NCBI GenBank assembly: GCA_050951505.1 | Contig: JBMNJE010000009.1 | Coordinates: 124,001-188,000, forward strand | Reading direction: 5' to 3' | Length of the DNA stretch: 64,000 bases | Source of the DNA: DUOA01 sp012839095 | GTDB lineage: Bacteria; Bacillota; Clostridia; Caldicoprobacterales; DTU083 | Shown here: piece by piece, positions 50,426-59,260 of the stretch | How positions within the stretch are numbered: the stretch's first letter is position 1 | How the letters are laid out: each line of letters begins with the position of its first letter | Translations under genes and position numbers: made by a program | The notes under the pieces: model-generated | Database searches by the model: none | Told to the model about the DNA's origin: nothing | What the model saw: only the letters and a program-made list of their open reading frames with translations

Positions 50426-51457
50426 ATTAATAACACAATAGCTGTAATAGGCGCAGGCAGCTGGGGAACTGCATTGGCGGTTCTTCTTGCCCGTAAGAAT
50501 TACAGGGTAAATCTGTGGGTTTATTTAAAAGAACAATACGAAGACATGATTAGGAAAGGGGAAAACCGGACCTATCTGCCGGGAGTCGGTATTCCATCAA
50601 ATATAAACCTGTTTCTGGATCTTAAGGATGCCGTGGCAGGGCAGCAAGCAATCCTGCTGGCTGTACCTTCCCAGGCGGTTCGGGAGACTGCCCGGAAGAT
50701 ATCGCCTTATACAGATAAAAATGCCGTAGTCATAAATGCGGCAAAGGGCCTTGAAGAAAATACCAATAAGCGCCTTTCCCAGGTAATTGCAGAAGAAATT
50801 CCCCATTCCAGGGTGGCCGTATTGTCCGGCCCCAGCCATGCCGAGGAGGTTGGCAGCAGGATACCCACAACGGTGGTATGCAGCTCGGAGGATCAGGAGA
50901 CAGCAGAGCTGGTTCAGGACATTTTTATGAGTCCGGACTTCCGCGTATACACCAATCCCGACCTTATCGGTGTGGAAATCGGCGGTGCACTAAAGAATAT
51001 CATAGCCCTGGCAGCAGGCATAAGCGACGGCCTGGGCTATGGCGACAATACCAAGGCAGCTCTTATGACCAGAGGCGCTTTCGAGATAGCCAGGCTGGGT
51101 CAGGCCATGGGCGGTTCGATTCTCACCTTTGCAGGCCTGGCCGGCATAGGAGACCTGATTGTAACCTGCACAAGCATGCACAGCCGGAACAGAAGAGCCG
51201 GAATTCTCATAGGTCAGGGCAAGCCTTTGGAGGAGGCCCTGCAGGAAGTGAATATGGTGGTGGAGGGTGTCACTACCTGTAAAGCCGCCTATGAGCTTGC
51301 CCGTTCACTGAAGGTGGAAATGCCCATCACCGTACAGCTTCATCAGGTCTTGTTTGAGGGAAAGGATCCATCCCTGACAGTGCGTGAACTGATGCTCAGG
51401 GACAAGACCCAGGAGAGCGAATTCCTGGCTGACGATCTGCATAATCAATGGCTTTAG
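50426..51457 (+). CDS. gpsA: NAD(P)-dependent glycerol-3-phosphate dehydrogenase GpsA, apparent ATT start
   Basis: A 343-residue cytoplasmic enzyme reducing dihydroxyacetone phosphate to sn-glycerol-3-phosphate. The NAD motif AVIGAGSWGTALAVLLA spans about residues 5-21; further motifs are VNAAKGLEE, LSGPSHAEEV, GVEIGGALKNIIALAAG with the catalytic Lys, and TFAGLAGIGDL. No ATG, GTG or TTG exists in frame between the plsY stop (50419) and the dinucleotide motif; the next usual start, TTG 50474, would remove that motif. ATT at 50426, with AGGTGA upstream, gives the normal length. A sequencing error is the alternative. Confidence 0.9.
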   Translation: MNNTIAVIGAGSWGTALAVLLARKNYRVNLWVYLKEQYEDMIRKGENRTYLPGVGIPSNINLFLDLKDAVAGQQAILLAVPSQAVRETARKISPYTDKNAVVINAAKGLEENTNKRLSQVIAEEIPHSRVAVLSGPSHAEEVGSRIPTTVVCSSEDQETAELVQDIFMSPDFRVYTNPDLIGVEIGGALKNIIALAAGISDGLGYGDNTKAALMTRGAFEIARLGQAMGGSILTFAGLAGIGDLIVTCTSMHSRNRRAGILIGQGKPLEEALQEVNMVVEGVTTCKAAYELARSLKVEMPITVQLHQVLFEGKDPSLTVRELMLRDKTQESEFLADDLHNQWL

Positions 51458-51478
51458 ACAATTTTAGATGATAACTTG

Positions 51479-51507
51479 TCATATTCCCCCCGCCTTATCC
51501 ATATACA
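51479..51507 (+). promoter_or_regulatory. Candidate sigma E promoter for spoIVA
   Basis: TCATATT (51479-51485) matches the sigma E -35 consensus KMATATT. After 14 bp, CATATACA (51500-51507) partly matches the -10 CATACANT. It lies about 50 bp before spoIVA, which is a sigma E gene in Bacillus. Confidence 0.4.
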
Positions 51508-51559
51508 TGAAGTATGATAAAGCGCAAAAATCGAATTCCTGGAAGGGGGAGGAATATTG

Positions 51560-53038
51560 ATGGAGAAGTTTGACCTGTACCGGGATATAGCCGAACGCAC
51601 CGACGGAGACATATACATAGGTGTAGTGGGACCGGTTCGGACGGGAAAATCCACATTGATAAAAAGAATCATGGATCTGCTGGTTCTTCCCAATATGGAA
51701 AATGAATTCAAGAGGGAACGGTCCCGGGATGAGATGCCTCAGAGCGGCGCCGGCCGCACCATAATGACCACACAGCCAAAGTTTGTTCCAAATGAAGCGG
51801 TACAGATATCCCTAAGCGAGAATGCCAGCCTTAATATTCGGATGGTGGACTGTGTAGGCTATATGGTAAAGGGAGCCATGGGGCATTTGGAAGGAGATGC
51901 CCCCAGGATGGTGCGGACGCCCTGGTTTGATTATGACATACCTTTTGAGGAAGCTGCAGAAATAGGCACCCGCAAGGTAATAGAGGATCATTCCACCATA
52001 GGCCTGGTGGTTACTACCGATGGCAGCATAACGGAGATACCGCGTTCCAACTATATCGAAGCCGAGGAGAGGGTTATCAGGGAACTGAAGGAGCTTGGCA
52101 AGCCCTTTATTATGATCCTGAATACCAAACATCCGGATGACGAGGATACGGTCAAGCTGAGGAGCACACTGGAGGAAAAGTATGATGTTCCCGTGCTGAT
52201 AATGGATGTGCTGAATCTGACTGAGGACGATATACACAGCATCTTAAGCCACGTCTTGTTTGAGTTTCCCATTACCGAAATCAGGATGGATGTGCCCAAA
52301 TGGGTTCTCAGTCTGGAGGACGATCATTGGCTGATCCAGCATGTACTGAATGCAGCCAGGCAGGCATCCGGAGAAGTATCACGTATCCGTGACATGGATT
52401 TCTTTGGTAAATGCCTTGATGATTCTGAGTTCATGGAACATCCTAAAATAGATAATATTGACCTGGGAACCGGAAATGTGCGTATCAGGATGGATGTTAA
52501 AAACGGCCTCTTCTACAGGATATTGGGGGAAGAGTGCGGATATGAAATAGCAGGGGACTACCAGATGATCAGCCTTATGAAGGAACTGGCCCGGGCCAAA
52601 CGGGAATATGACCGGGTGGCAGAGGCACTTCATGAAGTCAGGGAAGTCGGATATGGACTGGTGCCGCCTGTAATGGATGAGCTCTCGCTGGAGGAGCCTG
52701 AAATCATAAAGCAGGGCGGTCGTTTCGGAGTCCGCCTGAGGGCAAGCGCTCCTTCTCTGCACTTTATACGTGCAGATATTGAAACCGAGATTTCTCCCAT
52801 TGTGGGTACGGAAAAGCAAAGCGAGGAGCTGGTCAGATATCTTCTGGATGAATTTGAAAGTGATCCATCCAAGCTCTGGGCTTCAAATATCTTTGGGAAA
52901 TCCCTGCATGAGCTGGTTACAGAAGGTTTGTCCAACAAGCTGGCCAGGATGCCGGAGGATGCTCAGTTCAAAATTCAGGAAACTCTGCAGAGAATCATAA
53001 ATGAAGGCAGCGGCGGCCTCATATGCATTATTTTGTAG
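51560..53038 (+). CDS. spoIVA: Stage IV sporulation protein A (SpoIVA), spore coat ATPase
   Basis: A 492-residue protein, the same length as B. subtilis SpoIVA. It polymerises by ATP hydrolysis on the forespore surface to form the coat basement layer. The Walker A motif GPVRTGKST is at residues 24-32, followed by DCVGYMVKGAMGH near 97 and FIMILNTKHP near 180. The C terminus ends GGLICIIL, the family tail that binds SpoVM at the membrane. The ATG at 51560 is chosen over the TTG just before it because GGGGGAGG is better spaced. Confidence 0.97.
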   Translation: MEKFDLYRDIAERTDGDIYIGVVGPVRTGKSTLIKRIMDLLVLPNMENEFKRERSRDEMPQSGAGRTIMTTQPKFVPNEAVQISLSENASLNIRMVDCVGYMVKGAMGHLEGDAPRMVRTPWFDYDIPFEEAAEIGTRKVIEDHSTIGLVVTTDGSITEIPRSNYIEAEERVIRELKELGKPFIMILNTKHPDDEDTVKLRSTLEEKYDVPVLIMDVLNLTEDDIHSILSHVLFEFPITEIRMDVPKWVLSLEDDHWLIQHVLNAARQASGEVSRIRDMDFFGKCLDDSEFMEHPKIDNIDLGTGNVRIRMDVKNGLFYRILGEECGYEIAGDYQMISLMKELARAKREYDRVAEALHEVREVGYGLVPPVMDELSLEEPEIIKQGGRFGVRLRASAPSLHFIRADIETEISPIVGTEKQSEELVRYLLDEFESDPSKLWASNIFGKSLHELVTEGLSNKLARMPEDAQFKIQETLQRIINEGSGGLICIIL

Positions 53039-53074
53039 GACATAAATAGTTAACAACTGAAGAGCGGGAAAACC

Positions 53075-53112
53075 AAGGCCTTGGATTTAATTGTTATCCG
53101 GGGTCTTTTTTC
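53075..53112 (+). terminator. Terminator after spoIVA
   Basis: AAGGCCTTGGAT (53075-53086) pairs with ATCCGGGGTCTT (53096-53107), 12 bp with three wobbles, followed by a T run. The 225-bp gap to tkt otherwise holds only a candidate promoter. Confidence 0.85.
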
Positions 53113-53187
53113 TTGAATAGCCTGACAGCTTTGGATATAATCAAATTGTTACGGAAATGTTGAGCGTGGATATGCTTAGCAGTGAAC

Positions 53188-53216
53188 TTGTAAAAAGGAA
53201 AAAGAAATAGTAAGAT
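53188..53216 (+). promoter_or_regulatory. Candidate promoter for tkt
   Basis: TTGTAA (53188-53193), a 17-bp spacer and TAAGAT (53211-53216) lie 48 bp before the transketolase start. Confidence 0.45.
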
Positions 53217-53263
53217 TAATAGGTACGGTAGAAAAAATAGAAATACAGGAGGATAAATGAAGT

Positions 53264-55252
53264 ATGAACAAGATTGACCAGTTATCGATTAACACCATAC
53301 GCGTTCTGTCCGCAGAAGGTGTTGAAAAAGCAAAATCCGGTCATCCCGGCATGCCGATGGGAGCCGCACCAATGGCCTATACCCTGTGGGCAAGGGTTAT
53401 GAAGCACAACCCGGCAAACCCGGAATGGGCAGACAGGGATCGCTTTATTTTGTCCGCAGGTCATGGTTCCATGCTTATCTACTCCCTGCTTCACCTTTTT
53501 GGTTACGGTCTGAGCATGGAGGAACTGATGAATTTCAGACAATGGGGCAGCAAAACTCCCGGTCATCCGGAATACGGGCATACTGTCGGGGTGGAAGTTA
53601 CCACCGGTCCCCTGGGACAGGGAATTTCAAATGCTGTAGGCATGGCTATGGCTGAAGCTCATTTGGCAGCCAAATTCAACAGACCGGGGCATGAAATAGT
53701 CAACCACTATACATATGCGCTTTGCGGCGACGGCTGCCTGATGGAGGGCATTGCCAGTGAAGCTGCTTCCCTGGCAGGGACTTTGAAATTGGGAAAGCTA
53801 ATTGTGCTTTATGATTCCAACTCCATTACCATTGAAGGAAGCACGGACATAGCCTTTACCGAAAATGTCGGAAAGCGTTTTGAGGCCTATGGCTGGCATG
53901 TGCTGAAGGTAGAGGACGGCAATGATGTGGATGCAATAGAGGCTGCTATCCTTGAAGCAAAAAAGGAAACCGGCAGACCCAGCCTGATCGAAATTATCAC
54001 CGAGATTGGGTATGGTTCACCGGCAAAACAAGGCAAGGCTTCCGCTCACGGCGAACCTCTTGGCACAGACAATCTGCTGGAAGCCAAGAAATTCCTGAAT
54101 TACAATACCGAAGAAGATTTCCATGTACCCCGGGAAGTTCGTGAACACATGAAAGCCCTTCAGGAGCGGGGAAAGAAAGCTCAGGAAGAATGGGACAGGC
54201 TGTGGGCATCCTATCAGGAGAAATATCCGGAACTGGCTGAAGAATGGGAAGACTGGCACAATACCGGGCTTAAGGCTGACCTTTTAAACGACGAATCCTA
54301 CTGGCATTTTGAGGGCAATGCAGCCACCCGAGCTGCATCCGGTGAAGTGTTGAATCGCCTTGCAGAGCTGCTTCCCAACCTCATAGGAGGCTCAGCCGAT
54401 CTGGCACCTTCCAATAAGTCGGATATGAAGAAAAGAGGCACATTTACTGCAGAGGATTATTCCGGATCCAATATACATTTTGGTGTCCGTGAGCATGCTA
54501 TGGCAGCCATAGCCAACGGCATGAGCGTTCATGGAGGGCTTAAGCCCTATGTGGCTACCTTCCTGGTCTTCAGCGACTACATGAAGGGAGCCATGCGCTT
54601 ATCTGCCCTGATGAAACAGCCTGTGATCTACATTCTGACTCATGACAGCATAGGTGTAGGGGAAGACGGGCCCACTCACCAGCCCATCGAGCATCTGGCT
54701 TCCCTCAGAAGTATTCCCAACTTTACGGTTATTCGTCCTGCCGATTCCAGGGAAACTGCTGCTGCATACCTGTCGGCACTGACCAGAACAGACAGCCCCA
54801 CAGCCTTTATTCTGACCAGGCAGAATCTGCCTCTGCTTGACGGGACAGGCCCGGATGCACTGAAAGGTGCCTATATCCTGTCCGATTCAGAGAAGGAAGT
54901 GCCAGACATCATCCTGATGGCAACCGGTTCAGAAGTGCATTTGATCGTAGAGGCACAGAAGGTCCTTAAGGAGCAGGGAATCGATGCAAGGGTGGTCAGC
55001 ATGCCATCCTGGGAAATCTTTGATGAGCAGACGGAGGAATACAAGGAAAAGGTACTGCCGAAGAGCGTAACCGCCAGGCTGGGAGTGGAGGCAGCTTCCT
55101 CCTTTGGTTGGCACAAATATGTAGGACTGGACGGAGATACGGTTACCATGGACAGTTTCGGTGCATCTGCTCCGGCCGGCATTCTGTTTAAGGAGTTTGG
55201 CTTTACAGTAGAAAATGTTGTCAGTAGAGCATTGAAGCTGCTTGGAAGATAA
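53264..55252 (+). CDS. tkt: Transketolase
   Basis: A 662-residue thiamine-diphosphate enzyme of the nonoxidative pentose phosphate pathway, moving two-carbon units between sugar phosphates. Full-length single-chain form: [14 protein letters not shown] near residue 25, the active-site His segment [14 protein letters not shown] near 95, the thiamine motif [14 protein letters not shown] near 153, and the pyrimidine-domain [17 protein letters not shown] near 465. AGGAGG precedes the ATG. It is monocistronic, with a candidate promoter before it and a hairpin after it. Confidence 0.97.
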   Translation: MNKIDQLSINTIRVLSAEGVEKAKSGHPGMPMGAAPMAYTLWARVMKHNPANPEWADRDRFILSAGHGSMLIYSLLHLFGYGLSMEELMNFRQWGSKTPGHPEYGHTVGVEVTTGPLGQGISNAVGMAMAEAHLAAKFNRPGHEIVNHYTYALCGDGCLMEGIASEAASLAGTLKLGKLIVLYDSNSITIEGSTDIAFTENVGKRFEAYGWHVLKVEDGNDVDAIEAAILEAKKETGRPSLIEIITEIGYGSPAKQGKASAHGEPLGTDNLLEAKKFLNYNTEEDFHVPREVREHMKALQERGKKAQEEWDRLWASYQEKYPELAEEWEDWHNTGLKADLLNDESYWHFEGNAATRAASGEVLNRLAELLPNLIGGSADLAPSNKSDMKKRGTFTAEDYSGSNIHFGVREHAMAAIANGMSVHGGLKPYVATFLVFSDYMKGAMRLSALMKQPVIYILTHDSIGVGEDGPTHQPIEHLASLRSIPNFTVIRPADSRETAAAYLSALTRTDSPTAFILTRQNLPLLDGTGPDALKGAYILSDSEKEVPDIILMATGSEVHLIVEAQKVLKEQGIDARVVSMPSWEIFDEQTEEYKEKVLPKSVTARLGVEAASSFGWHKYVGLDGDTVTMDSFGASAPAGILFKEFGFTVENVVSRALKLLGR

Positions 55253-55345
55253 GTCTGGATACACTTTAGCGCAATCAGAAGAACATGGATGATTAGGTGT
55301 AAAGTACCGGAAATAAATTGGCTTTAGTCACTTTAAAAGTGAACA

Positions 55346-55392
55346 GCATCAGGGGGTATCAGCCGCAAACAGGCATGATGCTCCCTTTTTTC
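55346..55392 (+). terminator. Probable terminator after tkt
   Basis: GCATCA (55346-55351) and TGATGC (55376-55381) close a 24-base loop, followed by TCCCTTTTTTCTT. It occupies part of the 310-bp gap 55253-55562, which also holds the LexA-type box and promoter; I see no gene in the gap. Confidence 0.55.
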
Positions 55393-55464
55393 TTAATTCA
55401 CTAACAATATCTATACTTCTAAAGATGTAATCGTAAATATTTCATATCTTAGCAATCCATAATA

Positions 55465-55478
55465 CGAACATATGTTTG
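55465..55478. promoter_or_regulatory. LexA (SOS) box overlapping the -35 of the radical-SAM gene
   Basis: CGAACATATGTTTG matches the Firmicute LexA/DinR operator CGAACRNRYGTTYG-type consensus, with an intact GAAC-N4-GTT core. It overlaps the first bases of the -35 element TTGACA at 55476, the expected position for repression. Confidence 0.75.
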
Positions 55479-55504
55479 ACATGGCTGTCTTCTTGTGTTA
55501 TATT
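55476..55504 (+). promoter_or_regulatory. Sigma-A promoter of the radical-SAM/DUF4130 operon
   Basis: TTGACA (55476-55481), a 17-bp spacer and TATATT (55499-55504) form a near-consensus promoter 58 bp before the ATG. Confidence 0.8.
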
Positions 55505-55562
55505 CTTATCAGGAAAAGCAAACTCGGAATTTACATAAAGTCGTGAGAAAGGACATTCACTC

Positions 55563-56873
55563 ATGGAGCTGAAAAACAAGGTCGGAATCTTAGCAGATGC
55601 AGCCAAATATGATGTGTCCTGTTCTTCCAGCGGCAGCAGCAGGGAAGGTGAAAAAGGCAGTCTGGGACATGCCGTTCCGGCAGGGATCTGCCACAGCTGG
55701 TCAGATGACGGCCGCTGCATCTCCCTGCTTAAGATCCTGATGACCAATAACTGCATCTATGACTGCAAGTATTGTGTGAACCGGGTATCCAATGACGTCC
55801 CCAGGGTAATGCTGACACCGGATGAACTGGTGTATCTGACTATCAATTTCTACAGGCGTAACTATATTGAAGGGTTGTTTCTCAGCTCAGGTGTGTTTCG
55901 AAGCCCCGACTATACCATGGAGCTGATGATAGAAGCGATAAAGAAACTACGATATGAATACAATTTCCAGGGATATATTCATCTGAAGGCCATACCCGGA
56001 TGCGACAGGCGATTGCTTACAGAAGCCGGCATGCTGGCGGATCGTATGAGTGTAAACATAGAAACGCCTACCAGCGACAGCCTGAAGCTTCTGGCTCCTC
56101 AGAAGAATAAGGAGGCTCTTGTGGGGCCCATGTATTTTATTAAGGAACGTATACTGGAAGAGAGGGAAAACCGCCGCATTTTTAAAGCTTCTCCGAAATT
56201 CATACCTGCAGGTCAGAGCACCCAGTTGATAGTAGGAGCCACACCGGAAAGTGATTTGAGGATCCTTACCCTGTCCCAGGGATTGTACAGAAGGCTGCAG
56301 ATGAAAAGAGTCTATTATTCCGCCTATATGCCGGTGGTTTTCCACCCTATGCTGCCGGCAGTGGAAAAGCCGCCGCTTTTAAGAGAGCACAGGCTGTACC
56401 AGGCAGACTGGCTGCTGCGATTTTATGGCTTTTCTGCCGAAGAGCTGTTGGATTACGATAATCCTAATCTTGACTCCTTAATTGATCCTAAATCCGATTG
56501 GGCAGTCAGGAACTACCACTTGTTCCCGGTGGAGATTAATAAGGCAGAGTATGAGATGCTGCTTCGCGTGCCCGGAATTGGTGTGAAATCAGCAGAGAAA
56601 ATTCTGCGGGCCAGGCGGATAAGAGCTTTGGATTATGACAATCTGAAGAAGATCGGGGTGGTGCTGAAACGGGCCAGACACTTCATAACCTGCAAGGGCA
56701 AATTTTACGGGAGTACCTTCAGGGAAGAGTATCAGCTGAGGCAGCAGCTGATGCCCTATCAGGCTGCTAAAAAGATTCGGATAGAGGATGGGGAGCAATT
56801 GAGCTTTTTCAGCCAAATCCTGCCCCGGTCCGAAGAACAGAGCCGCTTTCTTGTCAGGGCAGGTGAGGTATAA
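55563..56873 (+). CDS. Putative DNA modification/repair radical SAM protein
   Basis: A 436-residue protein. The radical SAM cluster motif CIYDCKYC places Cys64, Cys68 and Cys71 as [4Fe-4S] ligands. Barrel-typical segments follow (GLFLSSGVFRSPDYTMELM, YIHLKAIPGCD, NIETPTSDSL). Near residue 338 a helix-hairpin-helix VPGIGVKSAEKILRARR indicates DNA contact. This fits the TIGR03916-type family that is linked to uracil-DNA-glycosylase-like genes. The reaction is unknown. The gene has a consensus promoter overlapped by a LexA box, so induction by DNA damage is inferred. The next gene starts at the base after its stop. Confidence 0.88.
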   Translation: MELKNKVGILADAAKYDVSCSSSGSSREGEKGSLGHAVPAGICHSWSDDGRCISLLKILMTNNCIYDCKYCVNRVSNDVPRVMLTPDELVYLTINFYRRNYIEGLFLSSGVFRSPDYTMELMIEAIKKLRYEYNFQGYIHLKAIPGCDRRLLTEAGMLADRMSVNIETPTSDSLKLLAPQKNKEALVGPMYFIKERILEERENRRIFKASPKFIPAGQSTQLIVGATPESDLRILTLSQGLYRRLQMKRVYYSAYMPVVFHPMLPAVEKPPLLREHRLYQADWLLRFYGFSAEELLDYDNPNLDSLIDPKSDWAVRNYHLFPVEINKAEYEMLLRVPGIGVKSAEKILRARRIRALDYDNLKKIGVVLKRARHFITCKGKFYGSTFREEYQLRQQLMPYQAAKKIRIEDGEQLSFFSQILPRSEEQSRFLVRAGEV

Positions 56874-57611
56874 ATGCTTCGTTATATATTCGACGGTACC
56901 TTTGAAGGCCTGTTAACCTGCATCTACGAGGCCTTCTACCGCCGACAGTCACCTGACAGCATTTGCTGCTGGTATCAGCTTCAGGAGGATTTAATAAGCT
57001 GCTGCACCGAGATCCGGACTGACCAGGAGAAAGCCGACAGGGTCCTTAAGTCAATCCGCAGCAAGATATCAGCCAAAGCTCTGGATCATGCTTTCCATGC
57101 ATATCTATCAGAAATCGATGATATTGGCGTTTGGATATACCGTTATCTGAAGCTGGGCTGGAAGAGTGGCCCCTCTGTGGACAGCTGCCTCTGGGAGGAC
57201 GAGGTCCAGATGGTTCAAAAGGCTGCCCGAAAGACAGAGGGGGAGTGCCACAGGATGCTGGGCCTGCTTCGCTTCCGGGAGCTCCAGAGCGGCATATTCT
57301 ATGCTCCCATGGGTCCGGATCACAATATAGTCAGCCTGCTGGCACCACATTTTGCCAAACGTTTATCCGACCAGCCTTGGATGATTCATGATGTGAAAAG
57401 AGACATCGCTGCCATTTATGACAGGAAGGACTGGACCATTGCCCTTATCCGGCAGAAAAAAGCCCTGCCCCTTCACGGCGATGAATTGGAGTTCCAGCGT
57501 ATGTGGAAGCAGTATTTTAAAAGCGTGGCTATAAGCAGCAGGCGCAATCTCAGGCTGCAGAAGCATTTCATGCCCAGCCGTTACTGGCGGTATCTGGTTG
57601 AGAAGAACTGA
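56874..57611 (+). CDS. DUF4130 family DNA metabolism protein (radical-SAM partner)
   Basis: A 245-residue protein of the TIGR03915/DUF4130 type: YIFDGTFEGLLTCIYEAF at the start, helical middle, then the RFRELQSGIFYAPMGPDHNIVSLLAPHFAKRL core and the late HDVKRDIAAIYD segment. In many bacteria this domain is fused to a uracil-DNA glycosylase domain; here it stands alone. It abuts the radical SAM gene with no gap and shares its LexA-controlled promoter, so the two likely form one functional unit in DNA repair or modification. Its own activity is unknown. Confidence 0.85.
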   Translation: MLRYIFDGTFEGLLTCIYEAFYRRQSPDSICCWYQLQEDLISCCTEIRTDQEKADRVLKSIRSKISAKALDHAFHAYLSEIDDIGVWIYRYLKLGWKSGPSVDSCLWEDEVQMVQKAARKTEGECHRMLGLLRFRELQSGIFYAPMGPDHNIVSLLAPHFAKRLSDQPWMIHDVKRDIAAIYDRKDWTIALIRQKKALPLHGDELEFQRMWKQYFKSVAISSRRNLRLQKHFMPSRYWRYLVEKN

Positions 57612-57615
57612 TACG

Positions 57616-58146
57616 TCAATGCTGCAGCTTTCTTCTATAAAGCTCAGTGTATGTAAGCTTACCATTTATCCGATCCGATCTCATCAGACTTATGGCATCC
57701 AGATTGGTTTCAAAAGGCTCGCCCATCAGACTGTCAGGGCTTACCTGACGTCGCAGGACAACTCTTCTGGCCAATGTTATATGGGGAGAAAAGGTTCTTT
57801 TCTTCAGTATAAAACCTTCATGAGCCAGCTTATCACACAGGCTGCGCTGAATCCGCTCCAAGTCGGTGTTTTTCCTAAGACCAACCCACCAGATATCCCC
57901 ACCCCGGCGCCTAAAGGATCCTGTATGGTCAAAGGTCAGCCTAGTTGATTCACCTTTGGTAGTGTCTACAGCCTTTTTGACTGCAGGGATTCGGTTTTGC
58001 TCTGTTTCACCCAAAAAGACCAATGTTAGATGCAGATTATCCGGGCGGGTAAAAGTGCCTGAGGCGGCAGCTCGTAAACGATCCTGAACAGCCATAAGCC
58101 TGTTTCTTGTTTCCATGTCGAAATTGACGGCAATGAACAACCGCAT
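57616..58146 (-). CDS. thpR: RNA 2',3'-cyclic phosphodiesterase (2H family, ThpR/LigT)
   Basis: A 176-residue 2H phosphoesterase. The two catalytic HxTx motifs are HLTLVFLG near residue 43 and HITLARRV near residue 125. The enzyme opens 2',3'-cyclic phosphates to 2'-phosphates and can ligate tRNA halves in vitro. The ATG at 58146 has AGGAGG seven bases upstream and begins the canonical MRLFIAV. It lies 34 bp downstream of hisJ on the same strand and its end faces the DUF4130 gene with only 4 bp between. Confidence 0.93.
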   Translation of the reverse strand: MRLFIAVNFDMETRNRLMAVQDRLRAAASGTFTRPDNLHLTLVFLGETEQNRIPAVKKAVDTTKGESTRLTFDHTGSFRRRGGDIWWVGLRKNTDLERIQRSLCDKLAHEGFILKKRTFSPHITLARRVVLRRQVSPDSLMGEPFETNLDAISLMRSDRINGKLTYTELYRRKLQH

Positions 58147-58180
58147 AGCATGCCTCCTGTGCATATATTCCATATACAGT

Positions 58181-58981
58181 TTATATCCTTATAAACTCAG
58201 GCTTCATCTCCGAAAAAGCTGCAACATAATCAAATCCTGCATACTTCAGGCATTCCACAGCCCGCTTGTATTCGTAACCTATAAAGGCAGCATTATGGGC
58301 ATCGGAGCCGATGGTTACAATTTCACCGCCCAGCTCCCTGAACCATTTCAGAACCTCCGGATGCGGATGGGGCTGGTTGGATGAGTGACGAAAGCCTGCT
58401 GTGTTAAGTTCAATGCCCTTGCCCTTCTGAACCAGTAATCTGAGAATGGCTTCCGTCAAATCCAGTCCGATCCTGTAATCCTGGGGCTTGTATTCATAGG
58501 GTGAATACCTTCTGAAATAATCCAAATGTCCCAGTACATTGAAGTTGTCGTAGTCTTTAAGCAAATCCAAAATAGTATGGTAGTAATCAGTATAGCTTTT
58601 AATCTTATCACGGGTATGAAAATAAGTTCTGAAATAGGGATCTTCTCCGTTTACCAGATGGACTGAGGCAATGACAAAGTCAAAGGGATATTTCACAGTA
58701 AGATCAGCTGCCATTTCCAGGGTCCAATCCTGCAGGCCGATCTCAATCCCTTTTTTCACCTTAAGACGACCCTTAAAATCTTCCCTTATGCGCTCAAGTT
58801 CGCTTATATACTGATTCATGTCCTTTATCTGGAAAGCCTTTTCATTGTCGGGCAGATCTATATCCATGTGATCAGTAACAGCTATTTCTTTCAATTCCAG
58901 CGAGACAGCCTGCCTGCATGCTTCCTCCATGGTCATTTCACCATCAGGAGAGAAGGTAGAGTGCACGTGATAGTCAAGCAT
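58181..58981 (-). CDS. hisJ: Histidinol-phosphatase, PHP family (HisJ/HisK)
   Basis: A 266-residue PHP-domain phosphatase for the penultimate step of histidine synthesis. Metal ligands are visible in DYHVHSTFSPDG at the start, AVTDHMDID near 35, a Glu in KKGIEIGLQ, ASVHL, LGHLDYFRRY, and the late TIGSDAH. The ATG at 58981 has AAAGGAG six bases upstream. It is divergent from hisZGDCB, with its own TTGACT-17-TACAAT promoter, so the histidine pathway is split over two units. Confidence 0.92.
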   Translation of the reverse strand: MLDYHVHSTFSPDGEMTMEEACRQAVSLELKEIAVTDHMDIDLPDNEKAFQIKDMNQYISELERIREDFKGRLKVKKGIEIGLQDWTLEMAADLTVKYPFDFVIASVHLVNGEDPYFRTYFHTRDKIKSYTDYYHTILDLLKDYDNFNVLGHLDYFRRYSPYEYKPQDYRIGLDLTEAILRLLVQKGKGIELNTAGFRHSSNQPHPHPEVLKWFRELGGEIVTIGSDAHNAAFIGYEYKRAVECLKYAGFDYVAAFSEMKPEFIRI

Positions 58982-59061
58982 TATATACTCCTTTATCAAA
59001 TTCTGTACCCAGCCGAATACTTAACTGATTCAACAGTCGGATACAACTACAGTACAAAGGT

Positions 59062-59090
59062 ATTGTAATATTGCTATCCTGATAAGTCAA
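59062..59090 (-). promoter_or_regulatory. Sigma-A promoter for hisJ
   Basis: On the minus strand TTGACT (59090-59085), a 17-bp spacer and TACAAT (59067-59062) lie 80 bp before the hisJ start. Confidence 0.7.
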
Positions 59091-59146
59091 CTGAAGCAGT
59101 CTCAAACATTATTCTTGATGGTTTCACCGGAAAATTGAAATTCCTG

Positions 59147-59175
59147 TTGACAGAAGGAGGCAGTAAGAGTATAAT
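59147..59175 (+). promoter_or_regulatory. Perfect consensus promoter of the hisZGDCB operon
   Basis: TTGACA (59147-59152), a 17-bp spacer and TATAAT (59170-59175) match consensus at every position. The leader before hisZ is about 80 nt and shows no T-box or leader peptide. Confidence 0.88.
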
Positions 59176-59260
59176 AATTTCAATACTTTACCACGATAAA
59201 CTGATAAAGCAACAAAGTACTGTCGTGCGATTATATGTAAAAAGAAAAGCGGTGAGCAGG

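Noticed and set aside
50474..51457. gpsA beginning at TTG 50474
   Set aside because: This start would delete the first 16 residues, including the GxGxxG cofactor motif that is plainly encoded upstream in the same frame.
59176..59260. Possible T-box or histidine leader peptide before hisZ
   Set aside because: The leader is about 80 nt with no specifier loop, no antiterminator motif and no His-codon run.
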